From: Planktothrix paucivesiculata PCC 9631
GTDB taxonomy: Bacteria > Cyanobacteriota > Cyanobacteriia > Cyanobacteriales > Microcoleaceae
Direction: 5' to 3'
DNA length: 62,754 nt
Assembly (NCBI RefSeq): GCF_900009265.2
Contig: NZ_LR735023.1
Location: 1-62,754 of the forward strand
Position 1 is the stretch's first letter; each line of letters starts with the position of its first letter. The notes under the pieces were generated by a model, which saw nothing but the letters and a program-made list of their open reading frames with translations, did not search any database and was not told the DNA's origin. Both the position numbers and the translations under genes were made by a program. Below are positions 1 to 7,591 of the stretch, piece after piece.

Positions 1-195
1 GCCTTGTTGCTTACAAATAGCTAGGATATGGTCTATCCCAACGAATTTTGATTTCAATGTTCGACTAAAAATTGATTGTTCTGTTGGTAAGTAGAGTCCC
101 CGTACTCCGTCGAGTTTCGGTGAACTCCACCAACTCGAAACCCCATAGTTTTTGGTGGGATAGTAGGTATTTGCCAGTTGACAAGATAGTGCCAT
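1..195 (-). CDS. ATP-dependent DNA ligase, 5' part only
   Basis: An open frame starts with ATG at 195 on the minus strand and runs off the left edge without a stop (65 codons seen). Residues 25-33 read SPKLDGVRG, the KxDGxR nucleotidyltransferase motif I of ATP-dependent DNA ligases, with Lys27 as the expected AMP-accepting residue. Residues 44-48 (SRTLK) fit the following Ser-Arg motif. Ligases of this type seal nicks in double-stranded DNA and in bacteria are mostly carried by phages and plasmids. The gene diverges from the next one at 258, with about 60 bp between them. An RNA ligase or capping-enzyme relative is possible, since most of the protein is outside the window. Confidence 0.6.
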   Translation of the reverse strand, partial: MALSCQLANTYYPTKNYGVSSWWSSPKLDGVRGLYLPTEQSIFSRTLKSKFVGIDHILAICKQQG

Positions 196-257
196 TTTTG
201 TTGTCCTAAAAATCAACTTTATGATACGATAATACTATCAAATTACCAGGTAAAATT

Positions 258-1418
258 ATGGCTGCGGGGAAATTAAGTTTCACTCAAACTGAGTTTAGAA
301 TCCGAGAAGATGGAACTTATATTGGAGCTAAAGTTTCTGTTGAAAGAACTGAAGGAAATGTTGGATTAGTTAGCGTAAAAGTAACAAATAGTTCGGCTTC
401 TAGTTTGGGTCGTGCTACTCGAAAATTAGATTTTCTTCCAATTAATCCAACAACTTCTACTGGGAGTTCTCAATTATTAACTTGGGCTGATGGAGAGGGC
501 GGAATAAAAACCCTTGAATTTACTATTATTCAAGAAAACCTTGTTGAAGGAGACGAGTTTATTCCTTTGAGTTTAGGAAGTTATAAAGGCGGTGCGGTTG
601 CTGGTGAGATTCCTAAATGCAGCCTGATTATTGTTGATGATGATTCGGCTAAAGGTATTCAAGGTATTCAAGGAGAGAAAGGGGAAAAAGGGGAAGGAAT
701 AAGATGGAAAGGAGTTTGGCAATACGGCCCTTATCAAGTCGGGGATTTAGTTAGTTATTTTGACGCTGTTGAATGGGCGGTTTATATCTGTACTAATCCA
801 CCAGTAATTAACTATCCAATTGGATTAACCGAGGCAGATTATTCTGGTTTTGAGGACTCCAGCATTTTCCCTAATGTTTCCCCTAGTTGGGAATTGTTCT
901 GCAAGGGAGCAAATGGTCGGGATGGTCGAGATTACATAATGACCTTCAAAGGGGTGTGGAACCCAGAAACCCTTTATGTTCAAAGGGATGCGGTACTTTT
1001 TAATGGAAGTTCCTATGTTTGCATCAAAGAGAATGGCAGGGGACGTAACCCAGTTTCTGAACCTACTTTCTGGGCATTGGTGGCTCAAGGAACCCAGGTA
1101 TTTTTTGGTAGTGGATTTGCCACACTTAAAAAACATTTATTTGCCTGCCGAACCTCAGATACTGCTGGAGGCACGAGAACTTTCCCCCATGGTTTGAGTA
1201 GCTCCGGTGTTAAGGGTTATTCTGCCGTATTAGCAATGTCTGAACCTGTTGGACAGTTTGGATATGCGCCGCTAATTTTACCAGGAGGTTTCCGTACTCT
1301 ACCGGGATACTCTTACGATATTGCTGTTAATGATACCCACATTGTAATTGTTACTACTGCCTCGGATAGCTCAAAGATTCTCTCTAAAGAAGTCTTTGTG
1401 ACCCTTGACACTTTCTAA
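258..1418 (+). CDS. Calx-beta / collagen-like / carbohydrate-binding fibre-like protein
   Basis: 386 residues. Residues about 5-131 fit a Calx-beta-like domain: an N-terminal REDGT-type strand, a WADGEGGIKTLEFTI stretch, a VEGDEF segment and a closing IIVDDD. Residues 133-147 are a short collagen-like Gly-X-Y run. Two related Trp/Tyr-rich segments follow (about 148-180 and 228-260), each with the pattern KGVW...Y..GD.V.(Y/F)....Y.C typical of CBM5/12-like modules in tail fibres and chitinases. There is no signal peptide. It is the first of three plus-strand genes with short gaps. The architecture suggests a receptor-binding or surface fibre, possibly phage-derived. That role is inferred from domains only. 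Confidence 0.55.
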   Translation: MAAGKLSFTQTEFRIREDGTYIGAKVSVERTEGNVGLVSVKVTNSSASSLGRATRKLDFLPINPTTSTGSSQLLTWADGEGGIKTLEFTIIQENLVEGDEFIPLSLGSYKGGAVAGEIPKCSLIIVDDDSAKGIQGIQGEKGEKGEGIRWKGVWQYGPYQVGDLVSYFDAVEWAVYICTNPPVINYPIGLTEADYSGFEDSSIFPNVSPSWELFCKGANGRDGRDYIMTFKGVWNPETLYVQRDAVLFNGSSYVCIKENGRGRNPVSEPTFWALVAQGTQVFFGSGFATLKKHLFACRTSDTAGGTRTFPHGLSSSGVKGYSAVLAMSEPVGQFGYAPLILPGGFRTLPGYSYDIAVNDTHIVIVTTASDSSKILSKEVFVTLDTF

Positions 1419-1430
1419 TCCATTCTGTTG

Positions 1431-1453
1431 TCCCTAATTCTAGCTTTTAGGGA
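1431..1453 (+). promoter_or_regulatory. Small hairpin between fibre-like and membrane protein genes
   Basis: TCCCTAA (1431-1437) pairs with TTAGGGA (1447-1453). There is no T-run after it, so it is more likely a processing or attenuation hairpin than a terminator. An A-rich leader with repeated AATAACAAA-like units leads into the next ATG at 1490, which lacks a clear Shine-Dalgarno sequence. Confidence 0.3.
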
Positions 1454-1489
1454 TAACAAACCAATAACAAACTAATAACAAATAACATT

Positions 1490-2848
1490 ATGGCATTATT
1501 AACAGCAAAATATCTACAAAAGTTAAAGAGTCGGGTTGTTGATTCTGAGGATTCTAAGAATTGGTTAGGAAAAGATGTTTTGGAAATTCCCATTGATTTG
1601 TACAATCTCGTCAATAATGGGGTTAATAATTTTCCTCCCGCTAGGATATTAACAGGATTAACTGAACCAATATTAGAACCAATAAAACAAATAGCAGAAA
1701 AACTTTTAGCCCTTCCTGATATTGGAATTATGAGTGGATTATTAACCCTAGAAAGTATTTATGGAATCAACAAAGCCTACAATACAAAACTCTACAAGGG
1801 ACAAAATCTATTAGCTTATGCGAATAGTATTATGAATCGTGATATCCCATCTTCAGATGATGATTATTATTATATTATGGGGATTTCTGCTTACAATGAA
1901 ACTCTCAATATTCCCTTACTAAATACTCAGATAAATAGTCTTCAATCTCAAGTTGGAAATATTCAATCTCAAGCTCAATCAACAATAGATAGTTTTGAAT
2001 CTAAATTTGGCATTGATTATATTCAAGATAAAATTACTGAACTTGAAGGATTAATTTTAGAAGCCGGAGACAGTGCATCGTCAACTATTAAAAATCAACT
2101 CTATCGTCTCAGAAGTTTTGTTAAAAAATTTATGGGCATTAGTTCTAGTTCTCAATCAATACCAATATCAAGTTATGGGAGTTTTGGAGCAATTGAATTA
2201 ATAGTACCAACATTAACACCAAAGTTAGGGGATGTTATGGGGGTAATTAATCAGTTAGCAAATTGGTTCCTATCAATGTTTTCAATACCAAATCAAATCC
2301 TAGAAGTATTAACCCATACGGTGACATCGGTTGTTTGTAAGGCTATTGGTTCAGCAGGTGCAGAAGTTAGTCGGTATTTGTCGGCAGGACTATTACAATC
2401 TTTACCTCAATTAGTTCCTGCTGTTGGCTCGGCAACGGGAACTTTATTTGGTGGTGCGTGGGCAGTTCTAATGGCTTATGCTCCTTGGATTGCTTTGGTT
2501 GCAGGATTGATTCTGGTTGCCCTTAAATTAAGTGATAAGAAAGTTAAGTTCGGGAACCTTGTTTATCTTTTTGGAACTAGGTTGGGAGATTCTCCTGATA
2601 CTGGATTTGGCGTTACTTACGATATGAATGAAAAACAAATGAGAGATTATATTCTTGATTTTGCCAAACGAATGCTCAATGAATCTAAATCTAGTTATGT
2701 TAAATTTTGGGCATTTAATATCAATGATGATGAAGTTGCTCTAATGTTTGACTTAACAAATGTTAGTAATCCCATAGAAATAAATGATGAAACTTTTCAG
2801 AAAACTACCTGGGATTCGTTAAAAACTTTTGCAAGAGAACCATTCTAA
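1490..2848 (+). CDS. Unknown membrane-associated protein between fibre-like and DxDGD-protein genes
   Basis: 452 residues, family not recognised. Residues about 145-205 are coiled-coil-like and polar (repeated QSQ, ITELEG). A hydrophobic, Gly/Ala-rich stretch near residues 300-347 contains probable membrane segments (PAVGSATGTLFGGAWAVLMA, then PWIALVAGLILVALKL). The C-terminal 100 residues are soluble. The gene lies 71 bp after the fibre-like gene and 39 bp before the DxDGD gene, so the three are probably one transcription unit. In a phage-like setting a coiled-coil plus membrane-segment protein could act in DNA ejection, but nothing here proves that. Confidence 0.5.
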   Translation: MALLTAKYLQKLKSRVVDSEDSKNWLGKDVLEIPIDLYNLVNNGVNNFPPARILTGLTEPILEPIKQIAEKLLALPDIGIMSGLLTLESIYGINKAYNTKLYKGQNLLAYANSIMNRDIPSSDDDYYYIMGISAYNETLNIPLLNTQINSLQSQVGNIQSQAQSTIDSFESKFGIDYIQDKITELEGLILEAGDSASSTIKNQLYRLRSFVKKFMGISSSSQSIPISSYGSFGAIELIVPTLTPKLGDVMGVINQLANWFLSMFSIPNQILEVLTHTVTSVVCKAIGSAGAEVSRYLSAGLLQSLPQLVPAVGSATGTLFGGAWAVLMAYAPWIALVAGLILVALKLSDKKVKFGNLVYLFGTRLGDSPDTGFGVTYDMNEKQMRDYILDFAKRMLNESKSSYVKFWAFNINDDEVALMFDLTNVSNPIEINDETFQKTTWDSLKTFAREPF

Positions 2849-2887
2849 TTTCTATTAAATATTTCTATTAAATATAAGGAGGAGATT

Positions 2888-5533
2888 ATGCCCACACAAT
2901 TTGAGAATATAAAACTTAAACAAGATGGTACAGAAGGTCAAATAATAACAGTTTCAACTTTTTATGTTTGGGATTGTACGAACCAGAGGTTTTCAACCGC
3001 GCCACCAGTAGTTCTCCGTAATACAATGTTAGCGGCTTTATACCCTGACAAAAAGTTTATTATTGGGGAAATCCCTAAAACATCAACTAACGCAAGTTTA
3101 TTAGACCCTTTTAAAGTTCCTAATGTTTCTGATCCTTACTTTCTGGATTTAGCATCTAATAGTCGAACCCATGGAAGATTTTTATTTACTCCTAAAAGAA
3201 CAATTGGTAGAGATTATTTCCCTAGTAAAGATGATTGGAAACGAATAATTTATGGTTCAATTCTACATACCGGATGCAATAGATTATTTTATAGAGAAAT
3301 AAAATATATTGTTGTTGATGATGAACGAAGAAATCCCCAAACAAGTGAGCCTCAAGATGATGGAGTAAATGGAGTTCATTGGGATACAGGGGATTGTCAT
3401 GCAAAAGTTTCAAAAAGTCTCCTAACCCTATTAGAAAGCTGGGACACAGTTGGCAATGAAGATAACCCAAAAACAATTCAGATAAGAGCCGCAATTTTTA
3501 AAGAATGGACTATTAAAGGAACAGCAAGTCATTCATATAAGTTTGAGAATGATAATAGATTCAAAGGTTATGATTTAGTTATTCCCCTCTCTTGTTTTAA
3601 GGGTAATAAACCCGCACCTGGGAATTATACTGGTAAAGTTTTGATTGGGGTTGTGCATGAAGCTGAAGAACGGCGTGCTAAACCTGGTTGGATGTTATGG
3701 CAATGGTTTAGTTTTGAAACCCTTGAAGAAGATGGAATAATTAGTAAACTCCATGAGAAATGTCAGAAATTAAGCACTGCCCTTGATGATATTTATAAAT
3801 TAGCTGATGTTCTCCGAATAGACCTTGATGAAGCTGAACAAGAATTAGCCAACCTTGACGATAATCCTGATGCTGAAGTAGCTTATGTTGATTCGGTTCT
3901 CAAGATAATTAAAGCTGATAAAAAAGGGGTTTTAATTCTTCATCCTTATGTTTTATTAAAGGTTAAATTTAGACTTCGAGAGATGTGGAAAAACCTTGCT
4001 AAATCAGCCGGAGTCCGGTTTTATTCAGTTATGTGTACACCGGATACAAGTCTTGAAAAATATCAAAAACCCTATGGCAATGATTTTATTTTCAAGCCTA
4101 AAGTTTTTTGCTCACCAAGTTTTAATGAAGGTCAATATATCGTTTTCTGTAACCCGATGCGCCATTGGGGAGATGTTCAACTGTGGGAAAACTTTCATGA
4201 GGGTAGATTCCGAAATACTAGGGGAGTTTTAGCCGCGACTCGTGAACTTTTATTGAGTCTGGGGAGGGATACTGATGGAGATTTTATACAACTAATAAAT
4301 AGTAGTCGATATCCTAACTTAACGATGGCTTTATATGATATGGATTCGCCCCCAAAAGTTAAGAAGTTTCCCAAGGTTGCACTTACAGGAAGTCTTCAAC
4401 AGATTGCTATTAATTCAATGAATGATATTACCGGAGTTGTTGCTAGTTTGTTGGGTAGAGCTAGAGCTATTGGGGCTGAATTGATTGTTTTAGATATCCC
4501 AAAGGAAGGGGAAATGAGAATTATTGATTTTCTATCCCAAGAACTTCAAATAGCCGTTGATAGTTTAAAATCCGCTTATCCTAATAATCAAGATGGTCTA
4601 AAAGTTGTTAAGGATTTCCTAGATAAATCTGGTGCTGATATTCAATGGCTCAAGGATTTAAAATCTGATGATTGTTACCTTAACCGTCCTTGTCTTGTGA
4701 ATAACAATTTAACTGATACTGTTACTCGAATAGTAAGTTTAGTTAATAGTTATTGGCGATATCCTAATCTTGTCGAAGATACAACCCCAAAAGATTATAG
4801 ATTCACATTATTTTCTAATGTCATTAGTGATGAACTTCAAGATGCGATCGCACTACGGGAACGTGACGCTTATAGAGCCGAAATGGGTGCGGCTTTAGCT
4901 TATAAAAGAGACACTGAAGATGATAGATTAGTTAAAGAAGTTACGGCTAAATTTAAAGCTTCGACTGAAGTTATTTTGAGGGAAACTCTCAATCCGCTTA
5001 GAAAACCCTATCCTCCCAGGACTTGGGCAGCCGCCTACTGGAGAGCCAATCATTTAGCACAAAGTGGGACTGCGGGATTAGTTTTCTTGTTATTTTGTGA
5101 TGAGATTATTGAGGAACTAAAGAATTTAGAAAATAAAAAAGTTTGGTTAATAACAATTTATGCCGTTCAATTCACCCCATTTGCTCGTCCCCAGTTGAAT
5201 GCTTGGAATGGAGAAGAACTAACAGTTAGGAGTAGTTTTCTGAATGTTAATGGCAAGGATAAAGTTAGTTTAGAAGGGAAGTTTGATGGACAGCCTGGGT
5301 TTATTAATATGGGGCTTGTCAACGAGAAAGATATTGCTCAAGTTCCGAACGGTTGGACTGGTCGGGTTAAAATTTATGCCAAATCTTATGAGAACGACAA
5401 ATATCCCCGAAAGATGTCAGCTAATGATGTTTGTACAAGTCTTTATTGCTTTTCAGTTGATATGCTTCAAGAAGATATTGATGACTTTATGAATGATCAC
5501 TGGTCAAGTAGCAGTAGATTTAATCCCTTATGA
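2888..5533 (+). CDS. Candidate single-chain RNA polymerase-like protein with DxDGD motif
   Basis: 881 residues with a strong GGAGGAG ribosome-binding site just upstream of ATG 2888. Residues 422-427 read NPMRHW and residues 461-465 read DTDGD. In RNA polymerase beta-prime subunits a conserved RxPxxH stretch is followed about 30 residues later by NADFDGD, whose three Asp hold the catalytic magnesium. QDE-1/RDR and YonO proteins have the equivalent NP...DbDGD layout. Here PxxH to DxDGD spacing is about 35 residues. An upstream segment, near residue 238, reads PLSCFKGNKPAPGNYTGKV and could be the Lys-bearing first double-psi barrel. The C-terminus ends with DDFMNDHW...RFNP, which recurs in a fragment at 20.35 kb. 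The polymerase assignment is inferred from motifs alone; a non-polymerase protein is possible. Confidence 0.45.
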   Translation: MPTQFENIKLKQDGTEGQIITVSTFYVWDCTNQRFSTAPPVVLRNTMLAALYPDKKFIIGEIPKTSTNASLLDPFKVPNVSDPYFLDLASNSRTHGRFLFTPKRTIGRDYFPSKDDWKRIIYGSILHTGCNRLFYREIKYIVVDDERRNPQTSEPQDDGVNGVHWDTGDCHAKVSKSLLTLLESWDTVGNEDNPKTIQIRAAIFKEWTIKGTASHSYKFENDNRFKGYDLVIPLSCFKGNKPAPGNYTGKVLIGVVHEAEERRAKPGWMLWQWFSFETLEEDGIISKLHEKCQKLSTALDDIYKLADVLRIDLDEAEQELANLDDNPDAEVAYVDSVLKIIKADKKGVLILHPYVLLKVKFRLREMWKNLAKSAGVRFYSVMCTPDTSLEKYQKPYGNDFIFKPKVFCSPSFNEGQYIVFCNPMRHWGDVQLWENFHEGRFRNTRGVLAATRELLLSLGRDTDGDFIQLINSSRYPNLTMALYDMDSPPKVKKFPKVALTGSLQQIAINSMNDITGVVASLLGRARAIGAELIVLDIPKEGEMRIIDFLSQELQIAVDSLKSAYPNNQDGLKVVKDFLDKSGADIQWLKDLKSDDCYLNRPCLVNNNLTDTVTRIVSLVNSYWRYPNLVEDTTPKDYRFTLFSNVISDELQDAIALRERDAYRAEMGAALAYKRDTEDDRLVKEVTAKFKASTEVILRETLNPLRKPYPPRTWAAAYWRANHLAQSGTAGLVFLLFCDEIIEELKNLENKKVWLITIYAVQFTPFARPQLNAWNGEELTVRSSFLNVNGKDKVSLEGKFDGQPGFINMGLVNEKDIAQVPNGWTGRVKIYAKSYENDKYPRKMSANDVCTSLYCFSVDMLQEDIDDFMNDHWSSSSRFNPL

Positions 5534-5553
5534 TAACTGATACGGACACAAAA

Positions 5554-5637
5554 TTAACGTCCTTCACAGCCAATGCCATCTTTATCAGAATCAAAGTTGT
5601 GGGGGTCAGGAGTTTGTTGTTTGAGGAATACTTGGTT
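5554..5637 (-). pseudogene. Remnant of an Excalibur-type calcium-binding tail
   Basis: On the minus strand a 27-residue open stretch ends in PHNFDSDKDGIGCEGR followed by a stop. The DxDxDGxxCE pattern is the Excalibur calcium-binding motif usually found at the C-terminus of extracellular or thermonuclease-like proteins. A stop codon (5638-5640) precedes it in frame, so only the tail survives. It lies directly after the 881-residue gene, on the opposite strand. Confidence 0.45.
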
Positions 5638-5697
5638 TTATTGCTTTTTATAATAATATTTAACTGTTTGTTTCTAATCAATTAATTTCCCCCAGCA

Positions 5698-5740
5698 AGT
5701 AGGGAGTATTGCCATGTAAAAAATGAATATACTCCCTACT
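5698..5740. terminator. Bidirectional hairpin between convergent genes
   Basis: AGTAGGGAGTAT (5698-5709) is perfectly complementary to ATACTCCCTACT (5729-5740), giving a 12-bp stem and 19-nt loop. It lies between the convergent 881-residue gene and the RTX-like gene. TTTCTAATCAATTA occurs at both 5671-5684 and 5743-5756, so the hairpin is also framed by a short direct repeat. No other gene is seen in 5641-5900. Confidence 0.5.
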
Positions 5741-5900
5741 AATTTCTAATCAATTAACCTCCCTAGCGAGTATGGAGCCTAACCATACCTGCCGAGGTGG
5801 TGGAGATGAGTGGGATAATGTTAAATATCCTGACATCCCTATTCCTAATTTCCCCTAGTTCTGTACTTTCTAACTGATCGCCTTTCTAATGACAGCCACT

Positions 5901-7211
5901 TTATCCAAATTTGCTAATAAACTGAGATGCGTTATAGGTAGTACCATTTACCGCAAATAGTTCAACCCCTTTGATTGTCTGAGTCCAGGCATTAGATTGT
6001 CCAAAAGTATCAAAGTGATTGCCAAGATTGTCGGTTGTTCCACTAATCAAGACATCTCCGCCTGAATTGGTACTAACTATCACATTGGTCGGTTTTTGTG
6101 TGCTGGGATCGAGTTGGAAATAATCGATAATCAAGTTATCTTTACCCCTTCCACCGTCTACAGTACCTTGACCTGTCCCAACAGTGAAAGTGTCATCTCC
6201 ATTGCCACCAGATATTAGGGCATCTTTAATCCCAAAGTTAGTACCAGAAATATTAAGGGTGTCATTGCCATTGTCACCGCCTACAGATGACTGATACACC
6301 CCAATGCCTAGAGAGCTATCCAAATCCCGGAGTCGAATTTTAGCCTCACCAACACCAGATCCATATCGATAATTACCGTCAATCACTCGATTGAAAGCGG
6401 CAAAGATGTCATAATTAACAGGCCCTTCTGTATCGGCTTGACCGTTAAGACTATAAAGATAGGGTGAATCGAGACTACCTGATATTCCTGAGTTATTATT
6501 CCAAGCTAGAAACTCATCTTGAACAGTTAAGTTAACAGTGGAACCTTGACTCACCAAATCTGGTATAAGCTCCAATTGTGGGGATGGTGCACCATCGTGA
6601 GCCCAAATAAACAGGTCATTATAAATATTAGAAGAACCTATAACTCCTCCAATATTCAGTTCTGCATCATTGCTCTGAGTAGCCCCATCTCCACCAAAGC
6701 CGTTGTTCGTGCTTGAATCTCCAATATTGACCGTGATCCCAGTGGGTACTCCATCATATTGCACCTCAAATTCAGCAACATCATAGGGATTACTGGATGC
6801 TGGCCCAAGGTTGATCTTGAGAACTGTTTCAAGCCATCCATCATGATTAAAGTCTTCAGGGGGAGTGACAAAAGATAGGAATGGAGATGGAGGCAGAGAA
6901 GAAACATTATTTCTGAGATCAATTGTGTAGACAATATCGTCAGAACTGCTTCCAATACCAGAAATCTTGATAATATCATTCCCGTTATTGCCATTAAGAG
7001 TTGAGTTGTAAGCCCCATAACCAACTCCAGAGGCACCAGCTTTACCCATCAGCGTAATAGTATCAATGCCATTACCCGCATCAATCTGAGCGTTAAACGC
7101 ACCATAGGCTGTAGCACTCTCCGCATTCCCTGTCACTTGGCCAGAAAAGGTATCAGCTTTATTGGTGCCTAATAGAGTTCCTTGAAACGGTGATCCTGTA
7201 AATGTAGCCAT
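5901..7211 (-). CDS. RTX-like calcium-binding repeat protein
   Basis: 436 residues. Gly/Asn/Asp-rich nonapeptide-like units occur near residues 45-85 (GNGIDTITL, GNNGNDIIKI) and near residues 310-360 (GGDNGNDTLNIS, GGNGDDTFTVG, GGRGKDNLII). These resemble RTX repeats that bind calcium in secreted beta-roll proteins, normally exported by type I secretion through an uncleaved C-terminal signal. The N-terminal FxGTxxxDTFSG opening is common in cyanobacterial surface proteins. There is no N-terminal signal peptide. ATG 7211 has a GGAGGA ribosome-binding site. The gene is divergent from the cyanobactin cluster and convergent with the 881-residue gene. A second, smaller RTX-like gene is at 32.3-33.1 kb. 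Confidence 0.65.
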   Translation of the reverse strand: MATFTGSPFQGTLLGTNKADTFSGQVTGNAESATAYGAFNAQIDAGNGIDTITLMGKAGASGVGYGAYNSTLNGNNGNDIIKISGIGSSSDDIVYTIDLRNNVSSLPPSPFLSFVTPPEDFNHDGWLETVLKINLGPASSNPYDVAEFEVQYDGVPTGITVNIGDSSTNNGFGGDGATQSNDAELNIGGVIGSSNIYNDLFIWAHDGAPSPQLELIPDLVSQGSTVNLTVQDEFLAWNNNSGISGSLDSPYLYSLNGQADTEGPVNYDIFAAFNRVIDGNYRYGSGVGEAKIRLRDLDSSLGIGVYQSSVGGDNGNDTLNISGTNFGIKDALISGGNGDDTFTVGTGQGTVDGGRGKDNLIIDYFQLDPSTQKPTNVIVSTNSGGDVLISGTTDNLGNHFDTFGQSNAWTQTIKGVELFAVNGTTYNASQFISKFG

Positions 7212-7591
7212 AATTGTTCCTCCATCTAATGGTTTAGACGCTTGTAACGCGGCAACCGCCAGAAGTCCAGGGGAAAGAAATATTAATAACTCAATGGACA
7301 GTCGCTCTACTGTTGCAACTACCTCGAATGAATTTTCTTTAATTAAACCGAAAAATTTTGAAGTATTTATGAAGAAACTCTATTGGGTGTATACTTGAGG
7401 GGGCGACTACCCAACCTCGTCAGTTAAGAAATATTAACCAATAGAAATTTCTATTGCTAACTACAACTAACTATGGTTCGATAAAAATTATAGCTAGCCT
7501 AAATATCAGAACCCCCTTAATCACAATTTTTGAGATCCCATTATTTAATCAAGAATCTAGGCTACATAAATAAAAAGGATAACACCTTTAA
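7212..7591. promoter_or_regulatory. Divergent promoter region with an 18-bp perfect palindrome
   Basis: This 380-bp gap separates the RTX-like gene from the first cyanobactin gene and should hold both promoters. CAATAGAAATTTCTATTG at 7439-7456 is a perfect palindrome, the size of a dimeric repressor operator. The segment is AT-rich and no coding sequence was found in it. The patA-type ATG at 7592 has a weak AAAAAGGA about 12 bases upstream. Confidence 0.4.
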
